Shown here piece after piece: positions 52,401 through 62,100 of a stretch of 64,000 nucleotides of DNA; positions within the stretch are counted from its first letter, which is position 1; each line of letters begins with the position of its first letter. The notes under the pieces are model-generated. The model was not told the origin of the DNA, did not search any database, and saw nothing but the letters and a program-made list of their open reading frames with translations. The DNA lies in NCBI RefSeq assembly GCF_900114995.1, contig NZ_FOUX01000002.1, positions 620,001 to 684,000 of the forward strand, given 5' to 3'. A program made the translations under genes and the position numbers. The DNA comes from Chitinophaga sp. YR627. Its GTDB lineage: Bacteria; Bacteroidota; Bacteroidia; Chitinophagales; Chitinophagaceae.

Positions 52401-55361
52401 GGTACCGGTAGCATCTATTCTCAGACTGTCGAAAGTGATATGATCCGCTTTACGCAGTTTGATCACCGCTCTTTCAGCACCATCAGCACTTGAATAGTGG
52501 ATCGTATTACCGTTACCTCTGAAGGTGATGGTATTTACCGCAGATGCACCAGGGATAGAATCCAGTATCAGTTGCTCTTCATAAGTTGTGCGGCCTGCCA
52601 CCACATTAAAGATCACCGGACCAGCTATACCACACATCATTGCCTGCTTGGCATCATTGAAGCTGGTAAAGTTCAGACCACCGGTAGGCAGTGTTTTATC
52701 GATGGTATAAGTGTTCGGAGCAAGTGCGCCGTTTACTGTCAGCAGTATTGGTGTTGAATAGCTGGTATTCGCACCACAGGTCAACGCTGCCCTGTAGTAC
52801 AGTGTAGTGTTGGCAATGATAGTCGTATCCGCATACTCAGAAGAAGTACCCAGGTTTGTATAAGTACCACCAAGTGTTGGAGAAGTTTGCCACTGATAGG
52901 TCTGTGTCTGTCCCATAGAGTTGCCCGCCAGACTTACCAGTACCGGCGTACCGGCACATACAATCTGTTTGCTCAGCTGTGTCGTACCTCCTGTTGGCGG
53001 CGTAACACATGGTGGCGGCGTGAATTCATAGGCACCCAGATCCGGTGCACTGATGTTACGGGCAGTATTGTTGATATCCACCGCAACGTTTACCACACTA
53101 CCCCTGTTATTCAGACTGGCATTGCTGGCTGAATAGTTGCCGGTAGCAATATCCTGATATAACGGATTCACGGCAAATGAACCAGCATCCTGCTGACTGG
53201 CTGCCTGCCATTCAGGTAAGGTAGGCAGGTTCCTGGTGTAGTAACCGGTATACTTGTTGTTTGCTGTTGGGGTGATAAAGATGTCATTCTTATCAGAGAT
53301 CACATCCGTATTAGGATATGCATTACCATAATACAGACCAAACTGCGCGATATTGGAAGTCGTGGTCAGTGTGATAATGTTGTTGATAAACTCAACACCT
53401 GCTGCGCCGCCTGTCTGTATATACCCTGCTATCTTATAAGTATTATTGGTCGAAGTAGAAGTACCATCCATGGAGATGGTGTTATGATAGATCTTAACGT
53501 TACTTGCATTGCTGTTATAGATACCATAACGGTTTGCCTGACCATTCAGATTATAGATCAGGTTATTGGTCACTTCGTTTTCCAGTTGGGAAATAGCCTC
53601 TACGTTCTCGAGGAAGATACCATAGAAAGAAGAAGTGGTGGTCAGCAATCCACCGAAAGGATTACTGATCCTGTTACCATCGATGATCACTTTGGTACTC
53701 AGGTCCTGCAGGTGAATTGCTGCATAGGTAGTTACATTATCACGGGTAGGACGGCTGAATTTGTTATTCTTAATCAGCGCGTTAAATGCACCGTGCACAT
53801 ACACACCTCTGTAGTAAGACTCCGTGATGGTGTTACCAGTCACCTTGTTACGCTGGTTGGCCACGGAAGAACTACCTACCAGTGTAATACCGTAATAACC
53901 ACCAATAATGGTGTTATCACTGAAAGTATTGTCATCACAATTAGCTGCTCCCCTTCCTACCGGATCTGTAGCAGAAGCGCTCAGCGCGATACCTACATAA
54001 CTGGAAGAAGTAATGGTCGCCTGTAAAGTGATCGTACAATTTTTGATAGTATTGAAATCAGCGTCATTCAGCAATTGCACACCAATACCACGTTGAGAGG
54101 ACGTGGTACCTTTCGGTACTATTTTCAGGTTATTAAATGTAAAGTAATCCGCACCATTCAGTTTGATCACTGCCCACTCTGCCGTACTCGGTGAAAGATT
54201 GGTGATGGTCTCGCCATTACCGTTGAATGTAATCGTATTAGTTGCAGATGCACCACCCACTGGAGTGATGATCAGTTGTTCATCATAAGGGCCGCTGCCT
54301 GCTACTACATTGAATACAACTGCACTGTCAATACCGCATTTGATATAATCGTAAGCTGCGTTGAAGGAAATAAAGTTACCGTTACCGGCAGGCGCATTTT
54401 TATTGATGGTAAAGACACCACGTACCAGTGCCGGACTGCTTATCTGTACAGCGGTGGAGTTAGCTACAGCGCCACTGCCGGAACAGGTTACCACACAACG
54501 GTAGTAGGTCGTAACTGTCTGTATTTTGTTAGGCAGATAAGGCGTTGTGGCACCCGTGATATTGGTCCAGTTAACATTATCTGTAGAAGACTGCCACTGG
54601 TAAGTCAGACCGGTAGCAGCGGTGTTTCCGCTAAGGGAAAGAGAGAACGATTGTCCTGAGCAGACAGTGGTCTGTGTCGAAACAGCCGTACCTGCCTGCG
54701 GCGTACCTGTACACGCAGCGGCAGGTGTGTAATTAAATATGATATCAGGACGGGTGGTCATGGTACCTGTGTTGGAGACATTTGCCGTACCACAGAGGTT
54801 ACCCAGGTTATCCGACCTGAATGTATGAGAGCCATTAAAACCCAGACCTGTTGTCCATCTTACACTTGGGTTATTGGTGAAGTTGTCTCCACCATTACAT
54901 ACTTCCACGATGATATTATCCGTACCATTCCAGAAAAAAGTGGGTAAAGTGTTGAAAGCGTTCACACCAACAACCGGCTGATAGTTCACCGGTCCAAAAA
55001 CAGTTGTATTGACAGGTACCCAGCTGCCTGCATCAAGCGTCGCTATGGTAGTACTGCCGATTTTAATCGTGTAGTCCTCGACAATACCGGTACTGTTCAG
55101 GCTATTGACAGTAAACTTTACTGCATTGATATAACCCGGTTGCATACCAGCGGCTGTCAGCTCACTGGCCCGATAAAGGAACTGTGATCGGGAACCTTCG
55201 TAATAATCCTGCAATGGACAGGGGTAACCGGTGCTACCATTGACACCGCTGTTAGACCCGATCGGGATGTCTATCTGTGCAAAAGTATGCAGGCCAGATA
55301 GCAGCAACATGATCAGGTATAAAGAAGCCTTGTATAATACAGAAACAGGCTGATTTTTCAT
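46419..55361 (-). CDS. Giant (2980-residue) beta-helix/IgGFc/PKD surface protein secreted by T9SS
   Basis: The signal peptide is about 1-29 (HTFAQ). An N-terminal domain (30-215) precedes three tandem units, each an Ig-like segment (C.G....L.G..TYQWQ at about 216, 784 and 1342) plus a right-handed beta-helix (starting at about 315, 885, 1445; FTINKNAPAGNGNF, YTIDKTLPTGGLNF, YTINPAGSGNRNF). Units end at GAYEF. There follow an IgGFc-binding-like module (about 2079-2600), a PKD (about 2670), an Ig-like and an FN3 domain (2800) and a CHU_C gliding-motility C-terminal domain (2892-2980, SGFSPNGDGLNDTW). Beta-helices often bind or cleave polysaccharides, though no catalytic residues were assigned. 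It is the likely first adhesin gene, 52 bp after DUF4302. Confidence 0.88.
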   Translation of the reverse strand: MKNQPVSVLYKASLYLIMLLLSGLHTFAQIDIPIGSNSGVNGSTGYPCPLQDYYEGSRSQFLYRASELTAAGMQPGYINAVKFTVNSLNSTGIVEDYTIKIGSTTIATLDAGSWVPVNTTVFGPVNYQPVVGVNAFNTLPTFFWNGTDNIIVEVCNGGDNFTNNPSVRWTTGLGFNGSHTFRSDNLGNLCGTANVSNTGTMTTRPDIIFNYTPAAACTGTPQAGTAVSTQTTVCSGQSFSLSLSGNTAATGLTYQWQSSTDNVNWTNITGATTPYLPNKIQTVTTYYRCVVTCSGSGAVANSTAVQISSPALVRGVFTINKNAPAGNGNFISFNAAYDYIKCGIDSAVVFNVVAGSGPYDEQLIITPVGGASATNTITFNGNGETITNLSPSTAEWAVIKLNGADYFTFNNLKIVPKGTTSSQRGIGVQLLNDADFNTIKNCTITLQATITSSSYVGIALSASATDPVGRGAANCDDNTFSDNTIIGGYYGITLVGSSSVANQRNKVTGNTITESYYRGVYVHGAFNALIKNNKFSRPTRDNVTTYAAIHLQDLSTKVIIDGNRISNPFGGLLTTTSSFYGIFLENVEAISQLENEVTNNLIYNLNGQANRYGIYNSNASNVKIYHNTISMDGTSTSTNNTYKIAGYIQTGGAAGVEFINNIITLTTTSNIAQFGLYYGNAYPNTDVISDKNDIFITPTANNKYTGYYTRNLPTLPEWQAASQQDAGSFAVNPLYQDIATGNYSASNASLNNRGSVVNVAVDINNTARNISAPDLGAYEFTPPPCVTPPTGGTTQLSKQIVCAGTPVLVSLAGNSMGQTQTYQWQTSPTLGGTYTNLGTSSEYADTTIIANTTLYYRAALTCGANTSYSTPILLTVNGALAPNTYTIDKTLPTGGLNFTSFNDAKQAMMCGIAGPVIFNVVAGRTTYEEQLILDSIPGASAVNTITFRGNGNTIHYSSADGAERAVIKLRKADHITFDSLRIDATGTNTYGWGVQLYNHADSNVITKCEIITKADGTTGDHAGIVMSTSETDAASSGSNAFSVGNTFSKNKISGGYYGITVMGYTNAGTSNNRIIANEIKDYYSRGIYASYTGFTLITDNILTRPTRTGSDWTLYGISLTSRHNNAKVLRNAVSNGTPSPTTNTVYGISFDNVNADDTKQDTIANNIIYNMNVDGSRRGLSLTWSTNIIALHNTISIDREGSAQTWNSSYGAYIYFCNTSKFINNNITVTSSGNESKYAIYLSGDADIQNNNYYVKAGGKENYTGYFNGARKTLGEWKAATQKDTAATDYDPIYADLPNGNLQPAFYKMDNTGVPQGVATDILGRSRSTTTPDVGAYEISLPLCQTPINAGKAVVAPNNNICMGTPVSLDLIENTTAGRLTYQWQASYSATGPWVYISDTAYVPGFKTELGANNYFRCQLVCSGTDTAWSEVAFVNMNQPLIKGIYTINPAGSGNRNFPSFTAAVAAMECGIAGEVIFDVVPGTYTEQVYMHKIPGASDTSRVTFRSQNGDPASVTLTYAGTTARNYVLRLDSASYITYKNITITATDATNGRAVVFGGNAVRDSLLTNKINVPVATTDNTNVIGVFADDFKGGSIAIVGNTIKNGASGIHFSGTSNDDEVRGLLVDSNHVSGVFASGININFVSRPVVSRNIVDIKSPMTASGYGIVLSSGDSAYKVIGNTLTISNLSTSIWGIALQDCKGSAAATGLIEGNKVIAVTGNTGMIWALANVGSSYNTTVNNVVSVKTTGAVAYGLYSNEGNNINYYNNSVYNASTAVGANVTAYISHTSPADGNVKLRNNIFSNEGGGLAAEIALSDYINSDYNTYYTTGTTLISRSGTGDDYDNLTDWIAASDLDISSIVHKPAFASINTLEPELTNPDVWAIHGRGVQIPGNDHDINKKARPVTLTAGVPDMGAYEFLPTAVPTVLQAIPATPAPGITQQFLYGSDTVAKITWDPNTAVPATITLKRYSGVVPPNLAQGTPFMYFYTDVDVTGAGNYKFNLEQFYVDSWLGYMDREKNVRLGRTDAANTWIVNDSSTVDVARNIIADTALHYLDKFTGLRGKLIFEPNGPVGADTSNTGTRFWVAYGHDRSFITDNDQNLALHFVAGATAAHVVVKVNGTAWGRDYTVPANGSFTTDFIPKSGLSDARLSGEGLYPFGISIESDAPINAYAHQYSWSTAGATLLLPVGTYGYEYRPMTARQYADADAFSWFYIIADNDSSVVEITPSQLTAGGHAAGIPFQVTLNRGEVYQVLGASKDLNEGYDLSGSIVRSIQNEKGKCYPVAVFSGNSFSSFECGGSGGPVGTDGENIVQQNLPVQSWGKTFMSAPSSGMTDPVRLMNNIYRVLVKDPATIVKRNNIQLPLSTLINNSYYEFESKVAEYIVADKPVTVAQYFANDGACGNAAGGDVEMVYLTPVEQGVKKATFYRNADAGVSANFISLVIHKQGLNSLLIDGSNAFSYTFNHQNKADYVVVVKRWDASEGLSTVKSDSAFTAITYGFGYNVSYAYNVAMQIRNLNIQPAFTNTNNQTTARNAYTCAKTPFRLSATLPMIPSTLTWQLSEVANLAPATDIVSNNPVAADTLVIDGVTYYQFQLTTDYTFSAPGDYVIPVKVTDPAIESCDNSITTYLKVKVMAAPHVDFAISYNGCISDIAVLNGTATTENNAAISKWKWLFGDGTTADTRNVTKQYPAAGEYTDTLRVITKDGCVGDTVKKIVVNEPGAAALIADTLIVCAHTDATFTIQNADANATYNWYNSATGGALITSGPALEIKDAVSPAVYYVETTTGGCAGVARTPATLLVKPQLAVPVLRVDSIGVDQIRFTWNEIAGAEGYLVSTDNGATWTAPSSGGEGLEHVVKGLKPQQSVTLMVKATGCEDKVSQAVTGKTLPDGVYIPSGFSPNGDGLNDTWQVYGAIVREIHFMVFNQWGEKIFESNNQNLGWDGSYRGKAQPSGVYIYICKLKLADGTSVERKGTLNLLR

Positions 55362-55413
55362 GGCTGTTTGTTTTAAGTATTTCTTTCTTTAAATAATGCG
55401 ATGGGCGATGCCA

Positions 55414-56697
55414 TTACTGCTGCCAGGTGATCCAGGTTCTGGCATCTTTTGCATTGACCATGTCATAGGAACTTTCGCCTGTCTGCACGAAATAGAAGCC
55501 TGCACTTTCCTGATATTTGGTAATGATGTTGCCAACGGTTGCAGAAGCAGTTTCAGGAATTTGCCCAAAGGCGAGTCCCGAAAAGTCAAATGTTACAGTA
55601 CCGTTGGTATTGAACACCGGGGTAAAAGCGGGGCCAAAGGGACGATCGGCTGGCAGTATACCGGCAAAGTCATATTCGCCATCGTAAACGGGGTAATAAA
55701 ACATGAAGTTGAAGCCGGCAATACCTGTCACGCCATATGCATCATCCACACCGTCAACATGGAAACCGCTCAGCGATGCCCAGTAGCTTTCAGTGGCAGC
55801 AGCCGTATTGTACCAGCGTTTTCCGGCTTCTTTATCCAGTACCTGGGGTTTGATGGAACTGGTGATCACGGCACTGTTCTCACCTGCTTTTACAGTCAGG
55901 CGTTGTGCAGATACATCCCATTTGATGTCAGAGAAACCGGCAAAAGACACGGCGCCATCTCTGAAAGGAGTTGTGAACGATATACCATTATTATCGAAAT
56001 AATAATTAGTCCGAAACTCTTTCTCACCATTATTGGAGACCCACTTTAAGGTAATACGACGATACAGCTGATCGACATATATGTCGTACTTGTTACTTCC
56101 CACAGTCAGCAGTTTGAAATAAGTAAGGAACCGGGAAAATTTATTGAACTCCCAGTTCCGTTTTTTATCGTAATAATCCTGTGCCTCCTGCGAGGTAGCT
56201 TTGACGAAGATGGCTTTACTGCCATTCAGACGTCCTGTAAGTTTTATGGTATCACCATAGACACCGTCTATAGCAAATTCAAAGTCAGAAAATAAACCCT
56301 TTCCATAGTATCCGCCATTCTTGCTGGCATCCGGATCACACAGTACATGGATATAGGAATAGGTGTCAAACAACAGACAAGGTTGCTGTAATGATTTCAG
56401 ACGGAAGCTGCTGGTCCTTACCGTTACGGCAGACACAGAGTCAAAATCTGAAAACATATCTACTCTGTTATTGCCGTCAAATTTGAAATAAAAGCCAAAG
56501 GCAGTGCCTTCCAGTGCAGAAGGATATACCAGCGCTCTCCAGCCATTCGGAGCGTCAATGAGCGTTTTATTATAGGCAGCGAGTGTTTCGTTAATCCTTT
56601 CGTCTGGCGATTCATCAAATACATCATCGTACTCCTTCCGGCAGGAAGCCAGTGCGACGATGATCAGTAAAAGATATAATGATAGATTTTTTCTCAT
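55414..56697 (-). CDS. DUF4302 lipoprotein
   Basis: The 427-residue protein has a lipoprotein signal with Cys19 (VALASCRKEYDD). The DUF4302 pattern is near the start: RINETLAAYNKTLIDAPNGWRALVYPS, then GTAFGFYFKFDGNNRVDMFSDFD. The rest is beta-strand rich. The domain is found in Bacteroidota next to SusC/SusD, presumably as a surface lipoprotein of the uptake complex. It lies 33 bp after the zinc metallohydrolase gene and 52 bp before the giant adhesin gene, with no terminator visible in the latter gap. Confidence 0.9.
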   Translation of the reverse strand: MRKNLSLYLLLIIVALASCRKEYDDVFDESPDERINETLAAYNKTLIDAPNGWRALVYPSALEGTAFGFYFKFDGNNRVDMFSDFDSVSAVTVRTSSFRLKSLQQPCLLFDTYSYIHVLCDPDASKNGGYYGKGLFSDFEFAIDGVYGDTIKLTGRLNGSKAIFVKATSQEAQDYYDKKRNWEFNKFSRFLTYFKLLTVGSNKYDIYVDQLYRRITLKWVSNNGEKEFRTNYYFDNNGISFTTPFRDGAVSFAGFSDIKWDVSAQRLTVKAGENSAVITSSIKPQVLDKEAGKRWYNTAAATESYWASLSGFHVDGVDDAYGVTGIAGFNFMFYYPVYDGEYDFAGILPADRPFGPAFTPVFNTNGTVTFDFSGLAFGQIPETASATVGNIITKYQESAGFYFVQTGESSYDMVNAKDARTWITWQQ

Positions 56698-56730
56698 AAG
56701 GAGTGTTGATTGATCTTGGTTGATAAAGGC

Positions 56731-57642
56731 TTAATAAAGCAGCTGTACGATGGATTTTCTGGTATTGTCCTGCAGACTATAGAAATCGACTTTATGGGCA
56801 GTTTTGAAGTAACTCACCACCATTGCTTCCTTCTGACGCAACCTTTCTTTTGCCTGTGCCTGAGAACTTCCGTTCACACTGAATCCTTCCGGAATACTGT
56901 TCACTATTCTGTCAAAACCAGCCTTTCCTTCTATCAGCATCATAGCGATCATTTCTACAAAGTCTTCGTTCTCATTGGACATGGCATATGCTGTTACAAA
57001 CCCGTCTTTTCTTGCTTCAGAGTCAGCGATATTGTTCCAGTTACCGGTGTAATAACCTGCACAGATCTTCTTGAATTCTACCGGGTACATTACTGTCTGG
57101 TGCAGGATGTGTCCGAATTCATGTTCTATCACATGAAAGATCTGTTTCACGTTGCCTGTATCACTCTTCTTATACCCCGGCATTTCCTTCGTACGGAAAT
57201 CATTGAGGAGATACATCACTACCTTACGGCCACCTTCTGCGGTACCCAGTGTAATCGTTCCATTGTCATTCCAGCTGGCGCTACCTGACAGGATGAAGAA
57301 CTTAGGACAGTACTTTTTGAAGAAGATCTCTCCCGCTTCCCTGATGTAATTATCTATCCATACTTTTTTGATCGCCCTGATCGCAGGGATCACAACCTCC
57401 TCCTTTGGAGGCACCAGGGTCTTTGTTACATCAAACTCAAACTGGTCCCATTTATATTTCACTTCAATGTTATAGGGAACAGTCATCGTGTCATGTAACC
57501 AGGCATCTAAAGATCCCGGTACCCAGGTATCGCCACCCAGGCCCGGGATATCTTGCACACCACTGAGATCGTCTTCTTTCTTTGCACAGGCTGCAAATAC
57601 AGCTAGTGTCAGGAGCAAGAAGAATATTTTTATACGTTTCAT
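56731..57642 (-). CDS. SusD-associated zinc metallohydrolase lipoprotein
   Basis: The 303-residue protein has a lipoprotein signal with Cys19 (FAACAKKE) and a zinc site in FHVIEHEFGHILHQTVMYP, an HExxH motif at about residues 170-174, with a third ligand probably further on. This fits the 'substrate import-associated zinc metallohydrolase lipoprotein' family described with SusC/SusD. Such proteins may trim a peptide or glycopeptide before import. It sits between the SusD and DUF4302 genes (gaps of 30 and 33 bp). The peptidase substrate is unknown. Confidence 0.9.
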   Translation of the reverse strand: MKRIKIFFLLLTLAVFAACAKKEDDLSGVQDIPGLGGDTWVPGSLDAWLHDTMTVPYNIEVKYKWDQFEFDVTKTLVPPKEEVVIPAIRAIKKVWIDNYIREAGEIFFKKYCPKFFILSGSASWNDNGTITLGTAEGGRKVVMYLLNDFRTKEMPGYKKSDTGNVKQIFHVIEHEFGHILHQTVMYPVEFKKICAGYYTGNWNNIADSEARKDGFVTAYAMSNENEDFVEMIAMMLIEGKAGFDRIVNSIPEGFSVNGSSQAQAKERLRQKEAMVVSYFKTAHKVDFYSLQDNTRKSIVQLLY

Positions 57643-57672
57643 ATCTGTGAGTTCTTGTATGAATGGTTGCTA

Positions 57673-59133
57673 TTATCTTGGATTCAATGTGATACCTGAA
57701 TTGGTGGCAGCAGCCGGGATCTGTAATACACGGCGTTTGTCGCCAGCTTCCAGAACCATCTTTGCACCTTTATCAGTGTAATGGGTAACAGCTGCTTTGT
57801 AGCGTTGAATATCAAACCAGCGGTGTCCTTCCTGCACATACTCTGCGCGTTTGAAATCAAGTATGGTTTGCAGCAGACCGTTTTTCACATCAGTAATACC
57901 GTAATAGGTCCTGATCTTGGTTTGTGTGACTCTATGTGAAGCAGCATTGTAATTGGTCATGCGTTTGCTGGCGAAAAGGTTCAGGTCAGCCAGTACTTCA
58001 TTGTTGTTACCGAGATAAGCATTCGCTTCTGCCCTGTTGAACAATACTTCTTCTGTCGTGAACAGTGGCACCATCACATAAGGGTCTCCGATCGTTGCGT
58101 TTACAGAAGCTTTTACGAAATACTCTGTCAGCTTTGGTACGAAGTAATCTCTTGTACCGTAGTAGTATAATGGATAAGCATAGCTGCCACCTGTTACATT
58201 GCTGCCGAGTATCTCAATTTGTTTATTATAGGTCAGTCCGTATCTGTATTGTGCTACATAGCGGCCATACATGGACTGGGTTTCCACCAGCAGCAGGTTC
58301 GCGTTTTCGGTAGCCTTTGCGTAGGTATCCCAGATAGCAGCCGGGCTGAGTGTTTTATAGGTTGTATTCCAGGGGCGCATATTGCTGGCCAGGTCATTGT
58401 TAGGGAATACCTGGTTCGCATATTCCAGCACCTTCTGATAGTCTTTCTTAAAGAGGTAAAACCTGGTGGCGAATGCGTAGGTGGCCGACCTGTTAAAATG
58501 ATAGCGCGGCACTGCATAGTTTTCATCACTGATGAGTGCCATACCTGCCAGCAGGTCTTTCTCGATCATCTGATAAGTATAGGCGACTGTTTTACGCTCA
58601 TATTGTTTATTTACTATTTTCTCCGGTTCTGTTACATAAGGGATACCCGGATCACTGGCGGCAGTTGTTTCATCATAGAATTTGGAGAAGAACGTTACCA
58701 GCATAAAGTGTGCATAAGCTCTTGCTACCAGCGCCTCCCCTTTCTGGGCTGTATAACGGCTTTTATCGGGAGCTGCTTCGCAGGCTTTTAACGCATTGTT
58801 TGCTGCTGCGATAGCGGCGTAACAGGCCTGCCAGTAGTATTCCGGAGAATCCTGTTCTGTAGCAGATACATCATTGAAGAAGTAAGGGTCGAGGTTCGTT
58901 CTGTCGGTAACACCGGCGCCTTTATCTTCCACATTGTCAGTCATGGCTTCCGCAAACACGATATAGTTGGCCTGTGGATAAGCGGTGCCCAGCAACTGGG
59001 ATACCTTTGCAGGTGAATCCAGCTCTGTCCAGGTGCTATCCGGCGACTTATCCAGATATTTATTACATCCGGCCATGGTTATCAAACATCCCGCGATAAC
59101 AGATGCTCTTGTAAAAAATTTCGTCATAACCAT
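57673..59133 (-). CDS. RagB/SusD-family nutrient-uptake lipoprotein
   Basis: The 486-residue protein has a lipoprotein signal (Cys23, TMAGCNKYLDKSP). The SusD pattern is helix-rich, with AACYAAIAAANNALKACEAAPD and EALVARAYAHFMLVTFF near 100-145. The C-terminus contains FKRAEYVQEGHRWFDIQRYK (about 436-455), the usual family segment. It caps the SusC transporter on the cell surface and holds the ligand. It starts 5 bp after the SusC stop, so the two are translated together. Confidence 0.94.
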   Translation of the reverse strand: MVMTKFFTRASVIAGCLITMAGCNKYLDKSPDSTWTELDSPAKVSQLLGTAYPQANYIVFAEAMTDNVEDKGAGVTDRTNLDPYFFNDVSATEQDSPEYYWQACYAAIAAANNALKACEAAPDKSRYTAQKGEALVARAYAHFMLVTFFSKFYDETTAASDPGIPYVTEPEKIVNKQYERKTVAYTYQMIEKDLLAGMALISDENYAVPRYHFNRSATYAFATRFYLFKKDYQKVLEYANQVFPNNDLASNMRPWNTTYKTLSPAAIWDTYAKATENANLLLVETQSMYGRYVAQYRYGLTYNKQIEILGSNVTGGSYAYPLYYYGTRDYFVPKLTEYFVKASVNATIGDPYVMVPLFTTEEVLFNRAEANAYLGNNNEVLADLNLFASKRMTNYNAASHRVTQTKIRTYYGITDVKNGLLQTILDFKRAEYVQEGHRWFDIQRYKAAVTHYTDKGAKMVLEAGDKRRVLQIPAAATNSGITLNPR

Positions 59134-59138
59134 CTTAT

Positions 59139-62100
59139 TTAGAAACCTGCTTTTAAGGATAGTGTAAATTGTTTCTGTATCGGCTGTGCAACACCACCTG
59201 TGTTGAAGAACTCAGGGTCTTGTCCTCTCAGCTTTTTGTCAGCATAGATCAGCCATGGATTGATAGCAGCGCCGGTCACTGAGATATTGCTAAAGGCTGT
59301 TCTTCTCAGTACAGGTGCTGGCGCCAGCCAGGTCAGTGATACCGTTTTCAGGCGGATCATATCTCCTTTGGCCACCCTTGCAGTAGAGTAGTTATAGTTG
59401 TTGTAAGGATAAGCGCCACCCAGGAACGCCTGCTCCAGTCCATCCAGAATAGAAGGTGTCTGTGTTTCCTTCTCATCACCCGGCATTATCCAGCGGTCAT
59501 AGAATTCTTTTGGCATGGCATCCAGGTCAGAATAGGATGTTTTGAATGCAGGATAGAGACGGATCTTATTGCCCCACTGGTAAGTCACGAATACGTTCAG
59601 AGACAAACTCTTATAGTGAAAGGTGTTATTCACACCACCATTCACAGGCGGGTCAACAGGGCCCTGGTATACCAGGTGATCTGTATTCAGGTCCTGCAGG
59701 AATACATCCTTGCTAACACCACCATGCTGATCAACAAACTGTGGTGCACCGGTCTGCGGATCCAGTCCTTTATACTCAAGTGAGAAAAGGCCTCTTACAG
59801 GATATCCTTCTTTGTTACCACCTTCTGCTACTACGAGGTCGAAGATGCGCGGGATGTTCTTCGCATTGGTGATCTTATTGGTATTATAACCGAAGGTCAC
59901 ACTGGTTTTCCATCCCCAGTTCTTACGTTTGATGATATCGCCGCCTACGAGCAGTTCTATACCTTTCGATTTCATATCTGCGTAGTTGGCTGCTTTGAAA
60001 GTCTCACCACCGATACCAGATGTTTTGATGATACTGATCAGGTCAAAACTATTACGGCGGTAAGCATCGATGGAGAAGTTCAGTCGTCTGTTGAAGAGCG
60101 TACCATCCAGACCGATGTTAGTTGTGTAGAGCTTTTCCCATGTCAGGTCATCATTCTGGAGGTGAGCAATTTTGATCACTGATTCTACTTCATCGAGGTG
60201 TGTTCTTTTAGAGTTAACTGTCTGGAATACGATGTTGGAGTTGGTAGCGGGGCCAAGACTTGCCGTCAGACCATAGCTTCCTCTCAGCGCCAGGTAATCT
60301 ACCCAGCCCAGGTCCTGCACGAAATCTTCTTTATCGATATTCCATGAACCAGACACGCTCCATGTTGGCAACCAACGGGCGCTCTTGGAACGTCCCAGTC
60401 TGTTGGAACCATCATAACGGGTAGTACCGGTCAGGTTATACTTACCATCCAGTCCGTAGGTAGCGGTTGCAAAGAATGCCGCAAAGCGGTCATAATCCTT
60501 GGCCATACCATAATATGGGAAGCTGCTTTCGATGGTTTGCTTAAGTATACGGTAGTCGGTAAAAGGTACCCCACCATTGTTATACTGGTAACCGTAACCA
60601 GTATTGGAGGAGTTCTGGCGGTCTGCATACTTCACCTGCTGACCCACCATGGCGGTAATGCTGTGACGTTGATTGATCGTTGTGTTATAGTTCAGACTAT
60701 TACGGAAGTCGAAGTTGAGCAGCTGGTCTTCTGTACGGTTATAGAAACCACCATAAGGCAGTACGATCATCGGTAAGGCATCCGGATTATTCGGATCGCG
60801 GTAGAGGAATTTGTTATTCTCTGCGATAGTTGCGTTGTCAGCAGCACGATAAGCATTTGCCATGTTACTGTTCTCAGTGATCTGGTGTTCACGGGAAGAT
60901 TTCACATAACGCAGTGCACCAACAAATTCGTAACGCAGGTTTTTAGTCACCTTCCAGGATACATCTCCCTGGAGACGCAGGTCCATCATACTCAGGTTCA
61001 GGTAGTTATTAGCCGATTCGTTAATGATGTTGAACGGCGCATAGTTCCTTCTGAAATATTCGAGTTTTCCGTCCTGATCGTAGGCGGTCAGGGTACGGCT
61101 GGTATTAAGTGCATAACTGAACGGATTAATGTCAAAATCGCGGTCGTATTGGCCTTCTACGGGGTTACTGGTACGGGACAGGGCACCCGGTGCTCTTTGC
61201 TGACGGGCAGAACCCAGTACAGAGAAACCGGTGCTCACTCTTTCAGAGATCTTGTAGTTGTTGCGGAAGTTCAGCGTATAGCGGCTTACTTTATCTGCAA
61301 TTGTCCAACCGTTGTCATGATAAAAGCTGGTAGAGAAATAGGACTGACCCTTGTCATTACCATTAGAGATACTCAGGGAATGTTCCTGTATAAAGCTTGT
61401 CTTAAACAGGATATCGAACCAGTCAGTATTAGCGGAAGCGTAACGTTCCAGGAATTTGCGTTTTGCAGCAGGTGTATTTTCCAGCGGAAAATTACCTTTA
61501 TCATCTGCATTCAGCATTTCATACATCTTACCGTATACACCGATATCACCGCGGGAAAGAATATCGGAAGTGAGCATGCCCTTCCGCTCCAGCTCTGCCA
61601 GTACTGACATCTGCTGGGCGGAGTTCATGATATTATAGTTGTTATAGTTAGGCTTCAGCTGAGTGCTGTAATTACCACTGTAGGTAACAACAGGTTTTAA
61701 CCCGGAGCGTCCTTTTTTGGTAGTGATCACCACTACGCCGTTCATCGCACGTGCACCGTATAATGCAGTAGCTGCCGCATCTTTGAGGATGTCGAAGCTT
61801 TCGATATCGTTCGGGTTCAGACCTGCTACCGCAGAACCCAGCAAGGTGGTCGGGTCTCCGCTGGACAGCTGATCGTTAGATATATTCACCACATCTTCCA
61901 GTACCACGTTGTCAACCACCCACAGTGGTTTGTTATCACCATTGATAGAGGTAGCACCACGTACACGTATTTTAGGCGCTGTACCAAAGGTGCTGGATAC
62001 GTTCTGTATGGCCACACCGGCGATACGGCCTTCCAGCATACGGCTTACATCTGCCATACCATCGATCTTGGCTTCATCCATTTTAATACGGGCAGCAGCA

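Noticed and set aside
60885-61607. A 240-codon frame opposite SusC
   Set aside because: It is a shadow of the SusC barrel coding region with no domain or promoter.
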